Assembly (NCBI GenBank): GCA_003427395.1
Contig: BFEA01000060.1
Span: 797,987-831,700, forward strand
Origin: Chara braunii
Taxonomy: Eukaryota; Streptophyta; Charophyceae; Charales; Characeae
DNA length: 33,714 nucleotides
Reading direction: 5' to 3'
Under the pieces are notes generated by a model that was not told the origin of the DNA, made no database searches, and worked only from the letters and a program-made list of their open reading frames with translations. Each line of letters starts with the position of its first letter. The first letter of the stretch is position 1. The position numbers and the translations under genes were made by a program. Shown here in pieces: positions 30,163-33,714 of this stretch.

Positions 30163-30276
30163 GGTGAGGTTCTGTGTATGTTTGTAGTATGTGAGGACCC
30201 GATTTCGTAGCAGACGCTGCTTCCCACCATGGAGCATCTGCGGAGTGGGTATTAGTGAGAAGTGCTCATATCACCT
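30069..30276. repeat. Direct repeat, right copy, with long (TG)n
   Basis: It matches 22775-22940 along its length: cctcctcccgaccctatagt, a TG microsatellite, 'ttggtgaggttctgtgtatg', 'gacccgatttcgtagcagac', 'accatggagcatc', 'gagaagtgctcatatca'. The TG tract (about 30106-30161) is longer than in the left copy. The 137-residue open frame on the other strand is a Thr-His by-product of this tract. Confidence 0.85.
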
Positions 30277-30400
30277 CCACCAGTACATGTGTGTGTGTGC
30301 CTTAATCTATGTGTATATGGTATGTTATAGACTGTATATCGTGGTTGTGCCCATAGATAGTATCAGGGGTAGTGTCTCATGTGTGTGTGTGTGTGTAATA
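30277..30400. repeat. (TG)n-rich spacer
   Basis: Several short TG tracts (30288-30299, 30380-30395) with no other feature. The last one may be the tail of the SINE-like element on the - strand. Confidence 0.55.
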
Positions 30401-30822
30401 TGTGGTAGAGACAGGCCTATCTGGACAGGACCCCCCAAAAGTCCAGAGCCGAAGTCGAACCTTGTAACCTACAGCATGAAACTGGAGGGTTCTGCCACAT
30501 GCATTACCATGGGAAATGGACGTAATGTGTGAAATGTCTAGGCTGGGGGAGATCATCAAACCGACCAAGGCTAACAACAGCAAGCAACCAACGCGAAGCC
30601 TAGACCACCATACAACACCCGTGGACTGACCCTTGGGTGGTGCGCACACAGTGTCTGTAATAGCTTACATGTGTCAGCTGGAGGGGGTATGCAAGCGACC
30701 ATGCATTATGTAAATGCTAACCGGTGTCGTTGCGCAGAGGTGCAGAATTTTGAACCCGCAACCTCATACCACAATGTGCATTGCAATCGGTGCTCTAACC
30801 ACTGAGCCACATGCCACTCCCA
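30396..30822 (-). mobile_element. Second tRNA-headed SINE-like element
   Basis: On the - strand from about 30822: gagtggcatgtGGCTCAGTGG, TTAGAGCACCGATTGCAATG, a variable middle, and GAGGTTGCGGGTTCAAAATT. This matches the head of the element at 5366: both have the A-box region CAGTGGTTAG-GCACCG, an ACATxGTGG middle and GAGGTTGCGGG-TC-AA. The B box is decayed (AAATT instead of AACCC). The body after the head does not obviously match the first element, and it runs toward a (CA)n tract rather than poly(A), so the 3' limit is a guess. Confidence 0.55.
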
Positions 30823-30935
30823 AGGCCCTACCTTGTATTTTACCAACCAAGATCATGATCACCCTTTTCTAGTGACCTGACCGGACAGTGGTTATAGGCA
30901 TCAGGGCTAGTAAGCAGGTCCTCACCTCCTTCCCT

Positions 30936-31030
30936 TTTTTTTTTTTCTTTTTTTTTTTTTAAAGCTCCGATCTATTCATGGGGAGCAGCACGTGCTAGGG
31001 ACCGGGCCCAGCGTCCCTTATAATAAGAAT
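30936..31030 (-). mobile_element. 3' end of another LINE B-type retroposon
   Basis: A T run (30936-30960, the A tail on the - strand) is followed by aaagctccgatctattcatg, ggggagcagcacgtgct and gggcccagcgtccctta. These match the LINE B 3' terminus at 22987-23045 with about a dozen differences. Only this terminal block is recognisable, so it is a very short truncated copy, or a SINE that borrowed the LINE tail. Confidence 0.72.
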
Positions 31031-31045
31031 ACAATGCTTAATAAT

Positions 31046-31122
31046 GGTTCAGGATGATTTAAGGATGATTCCAGATGATTCCAGATGATTCCGGATGATT
31101 CAGGAAGATTCAGGATGGTTCA
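31046..31122. repeat. ~12 bp minisatellite
   Basis: Five to six imperfect copies of a word near 'ttccagatgatt' (aggatgatttaagg, atgattccagatgattcc, ggatgattcaggaagattca). The array begins right after the retroposon end. Confidence 0.75.
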
Positions 31123-31595
31123 AAAGGCTATACGCTACTGGATTATAAACTAGGAAGATTAGCCAGAAGGACATTCTACTCAGGATTCAATTTCAATCCT
31201 ATCCCTAAATTCAGGTGAACTTATCAATTCAGCATCCCTTAAACAGAGTTGTGCCATGTACCAATCAAGCCTCTACCCGGTCTCACGCCCTCAATCTAGC
31301 CGAGTTACAGGACAACGCTACCCACCCCAGCTCCGACCTTTGTCAGTCCTAATTGTAGCCGTCAGTCAAGTTACTGAATCGCCTTCCTCCCTCAGCAATC
31401 CCCAGATCTCTCTGCAAGGCCTCAAGCTCCTACTCATGCAGGTTACAGGGCAAGCCCCCGCACTGGCCAGCATCGTTCTAGCATCAACTCAACATGGGCA
31501 ATTACAAAAACACAGCACATTCAAGAAACTGCTAATTCAATAATGACACCTAGCATTACACGATCTGATTCCAGTAAAATCCTAAACAGAAAAAA
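31123..31595. other. Non-coding stretch, nothing certain
   Basis: It contains three 'agttac' words (gagttacaggacaacgc, caagttactgaatcg, ggttacagggcaagccccc). These may be an older, strongly diverged copy of the following ~445 bp unit, since 'ctatagggcaagcacctccc' occurs in that unit. No gene recognised. Confidence 0.4.
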
Positions 31596-32460
31596 TCTTC
31601 TGATGATGAAGATTGGATGATGGAGATTACCTCCTCCTCTCCTTTTGCCTGTCCCTTTCCGCCCCTTGTTGCCTCCGCTGAATGAGCCACCCGGATGAGG
31701 AGCAGTCCTCTTCAGCCCCAACTAGGGGCAGACCCACTTCCAACCCTGCTTACCTCGACGCATACCATTCCCCCAAAAGTATGCTCCGATCTTTCCGCTG
31801 TTCTAATCTGCCACCGCTAGATGTTATCCAGCTCCAGGTTAGTACATCCCACGTTCAACCTTTACTCCTTACAGAGCAATCACCTCCCACCTTGTGATGC
31901 TGTTATAGAGGTCAGTTCCCTCCATACTACCCACTTACCATCTCGCCTATATTCAATGAATAGCGACTTAGAGGAGAAAAAAGTTGGAAAAGGACAATAA
32001 TGAAAAGACCAGTGAAAAAGAAGATGATGATGTTGATGATAATGTTGATTAGGTTTGAGCTTCCCCTCTCCTCCCCATCTCTTTCCCCCCCCTACCTCCC
32101 CTTCACCCCCCTGCTGCCTCCGCTGAGCACAACTGCACTGAAAACAGGCAATTTGTTTCAGCCCCAACAAGGGAATGACACCTCATCGTTACTTGCTCCC
32201 CTCAAGGCAACCAATTCCCCCTAATGGTACACCTCTATCTGCCTCTGCCCTAATCTGCCACCGCTTAGAAGGTGATGCGACTCCTTTTATCCCTCCCAGC
32301 CCCAGATTGGAACAGTCCCCGAATCTGCCCTTACTCCCTATAGGGCAAGCACCTCCCTCCTTGTGCTGCCTTTGCGAAGTAGAGCTCTCCCCACCTTAAA
32401 CCACCTACCATCACAACTGAATTGAACCATAAACCAGCAAGGGAAAGCCAGGGAGACCAA
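31596..32460. repeat. Diverged tandem duplication, ~445-465 bp period
   Basis: Landmarks recur in order: ttgcctccgctga (31669) and ctgcctccgctga (32113); attcccccaaaagt and attccccctaatggt (about 31768 and 32212); ctaatctgccaccgct (31804 and 32252); gcaatcacctcccaccttgt and gcaagcacctccctccttgt (31878 and about 32345); then a gatgatgatgttgatgat or gataatgaagataatgatgg tract. Identity is patchy, so the duplication is old. Open frames inside are short and inconsistent between copies. Confidence 0.75.
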
Positions 32461-33134
32461 AACTGATAATGAAGATAATGATGGTGATTTTAGATAATAT
32501 TAATCTAGACTACGAAATAGCGAGTATTTGTAGATGATTATGATAATGTCAGAACAACAATACGGAAGATTTAGCGGGGGTACTGATTAGGATGTTTTAT
32601 ATTCGAAAACTGACATGAATGCCCTAATGATAGTTTAGAATTTAGAGCAAGCAAAAGCCTACTCTGCGGATGATGGCGCACTGCGCCTGGATAATTAGTA
32701 GGAATAATTAATTTCTATTTTGCTGAAAATTATTTATAATGAGAAGGTAAAGATGGAGTAAACGCTTCCACACCCTCATCTCCCACCCTCCTCCCTTCCA
32801 CTGGTTTTCCCACTACCCTAACTACTTATCCCTTACTTTTTTTTTCTCCCTTTTCCGGTTCTCCCCCCCCTCCCATCCTTCTTACTAACCACACTTCATC
32901 TTGCCATTCTCCATTGACCCCCGCTTCATCCCTCCGCCTTGGGAATGACGAGTGAAGCCTCGCAAGAAAACGAAGTGCACTGATTAAAGATTGATGGGGA
33001 GAAAAGAAAAGAGAAGCAGGAAAGGAGAAAAAAAGAAAAAAGGGTTGAAGTCGAGTACGGGAATCAGTGGGGAGGGGGGGGAGGCATCATGAGACGAGAG
33101 GCGAGACAGGTGATGACGTGACACTGTTGACTGA
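32461..33134. other. AT-rich, then pyrimidine- and purine-rich DNA
   Basis: 32461-32760 is AT-rich with many gat and taat words. 32760-32940 is pyrimidine-rich (ctcccaccctcctccc, ttttttttctcccttttcc). 32990-33060 is A/G rich on the + strand. The 150-residue open frame on the - strand (32984-33436) starts antisense to the better-supported + strand reading at 33135-33421 and is Phe/Ser-rich from the composition. Confidence 0.4.
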
Positions 33135-33421
33135 GATGGCCACAACGGTGAAGACGACGCTGCCGACCCTGAAGAACATGAAAATGATGATCTGGTACTC
33201 AATCTTGGTAGTCTTGATAATCCTGATAACGAACCTGCAAAGCGTAGCAAAAAACAGAGACATAAAACACTCTGAAGAAGATCAGGGCCGTCGATGAAGA
33301 CGACCTTGAAGAAGAACCCTTGAAGAATTGCTTCTTTGATTACGATCTCCCGGAAGAACTGCCCGCTGCTGACGATCGAATACTTGCACGCCCCCTCCAC
33401 ACTTCGGTCACCCAGGGTTAG
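33135..33421 (+). pseudogene. Acidic coding remnant of unknown identity
   Basis: In one frame: DGHNGEDDAADPEEHENDDL, VLNLGSLDNPDNEPAKRSKK and QRHKTL; then, with one frameshift near 33265-33275, KKIRAVDEDDLEEEPLKNCF and FDYDLPEELPAADDRILARP, ending in a TAG at 33419-33421. The amino-acid mix (acidic run, then the basic AKRSKKQRHK, then an acidic run) is more protein-like than the other frames, and resembles the tails of nuclear proteins or of transposases. I do not recognise the family. The upstream side fades into purine-rich DNA, so the start cannot be placed. Confidence 0.35.
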
Positions 33422-33554
33422 CTCCACTTCATCCACCGATGCTGACTAATGCCCCATCGCACGAGCCCTACAGCCTCATTTTTTGAGACATCGGCTATGG
33501 ATTACTTCATGCGGCAGTCACACAGGGCAGAAAGGTTCAGGTGACAGATGTCAC

Positions 33555-33714
33555 AACCAGCGTTGTCACGCGGGGATCCCCGGGGCCCAAGCCGGGGTAG
33601 GGGTTTCAACCCCGGAACCCCGCCGCGGGGCTACCCGACCCCCGCCCCCGCAAAAACAACCCCGGCCCTGCCCCAACCCCGCCACCCCCGCTCCCAGCCC
33701 AAACCCCCGCCCCC
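33555..33714. repeat. G/C-rich low-complexity right edge
   Basis: C-rich stretches (ccccgccacccccgct, ccccggccctgcccc) with palindromic pieces such as ggggatccccggggcc and cccgccgcgggg. On the - strand there are many runs of four or more G close together, enough for G-quadruplex formation. Like the left edge, the window ends in C-rich sequence. Confidence 0.7.

Noticed and set aside
29817-30230. A 137-residue protein with a His-Thr repeat
   Set aside because: Its first half is the (CA)n microsatellite of the host repeat and the second half is the start of LINE B ORF1 running into the MITE.
31046-31122. CRISPR-like array
   Set aside because: The ~12-base units touch each other with no spacers, in eukaryotic DNA; it is a minisatellite.
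32984-33436. A 150-residue - strand gene
   Set aside because: It is antisense to a more protein-like + strand reading and ends in Phe/Ser tracts caused by a purine-rich stretch.

Overview
This is eukaryotic, transposon-dense genomic DNA. It holds no operon and no intact long gene. Every long coding stretch is a decaying copy of a mobile or multicopy gene, and much of the rest is repeats. The plant-type LINE (zinc-knuckle ORF1; ORF2 with endonuclease, reverse transcriptase and zf-RVT), the Ty3/gypsy element primed by initiator tRNA-Met and the tRNA-headed SINEs suggest the green lineage. My best guess is a charophyte alga such as Chara, but this rests on general resemblance and the window does not prove it. 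A run of 490 N (21302-21791) is an assembly gap.

Layout. 1-3075: a C-rich tandem edge, then a broken + strand gene whose parts join a ParB/sulfiredoxin-like domain to a beta-class DNA amino-methyltransferase-like domain and a basic, disordered tail, followed by a duplicated 3' segment. 3076-5360: low-complexity, non-coding DNA with short duplications. 5366-6064: a SINE-like element with tRNA-like A and B boxes and a 30-base poly(A). 6255-6910: two tandem, inverted fragments of the same ParB-like family. 6911-13963: about 7 kb of a higher-order satellite, with an 812 bp unit made of eight ~101 bp monomers. 13964-17155: a truncated Ty3/gypsy gag-pol on the - strand with its primer-binding site; 17156 to about 19130 may be its 5' LTR and leader. 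19900-20870: a fragment of LINE A (- strand). 21811-21908: a GTAC-rich inverted repeat. 22275-22938: tandem repeats interrupted by a 7.1 kb LINE B (22953-30068, - strand) with a 12 bp target-site duplication. LINE B itself carries a 198 bp TTAA-flanked MITE inside ORF1. 30069-33714: the rest of the interrupted repeat, a second tRNA-headed SINE-like element, another LINE 3' end, a ~445 bp tandem duplication, an unidentified acidic coding remnant and a G/C-rich edge.

How the parts relate. The insertions are nested: tandem repeat, then LINE B, then the MITE. The satellite directly abuts both a ParB-family fragment and the truncated gypsy polymerase. The most unusual content is the ParB-like/DNA-methyltransferase fusion, an architecture expected in phages and bacteria, present here as at least three pieces in eukaryotic DNA. 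The next most unusual are the highly ordered satellite and the MITE whose perfect 30 bp ends carry E2F-like sites.
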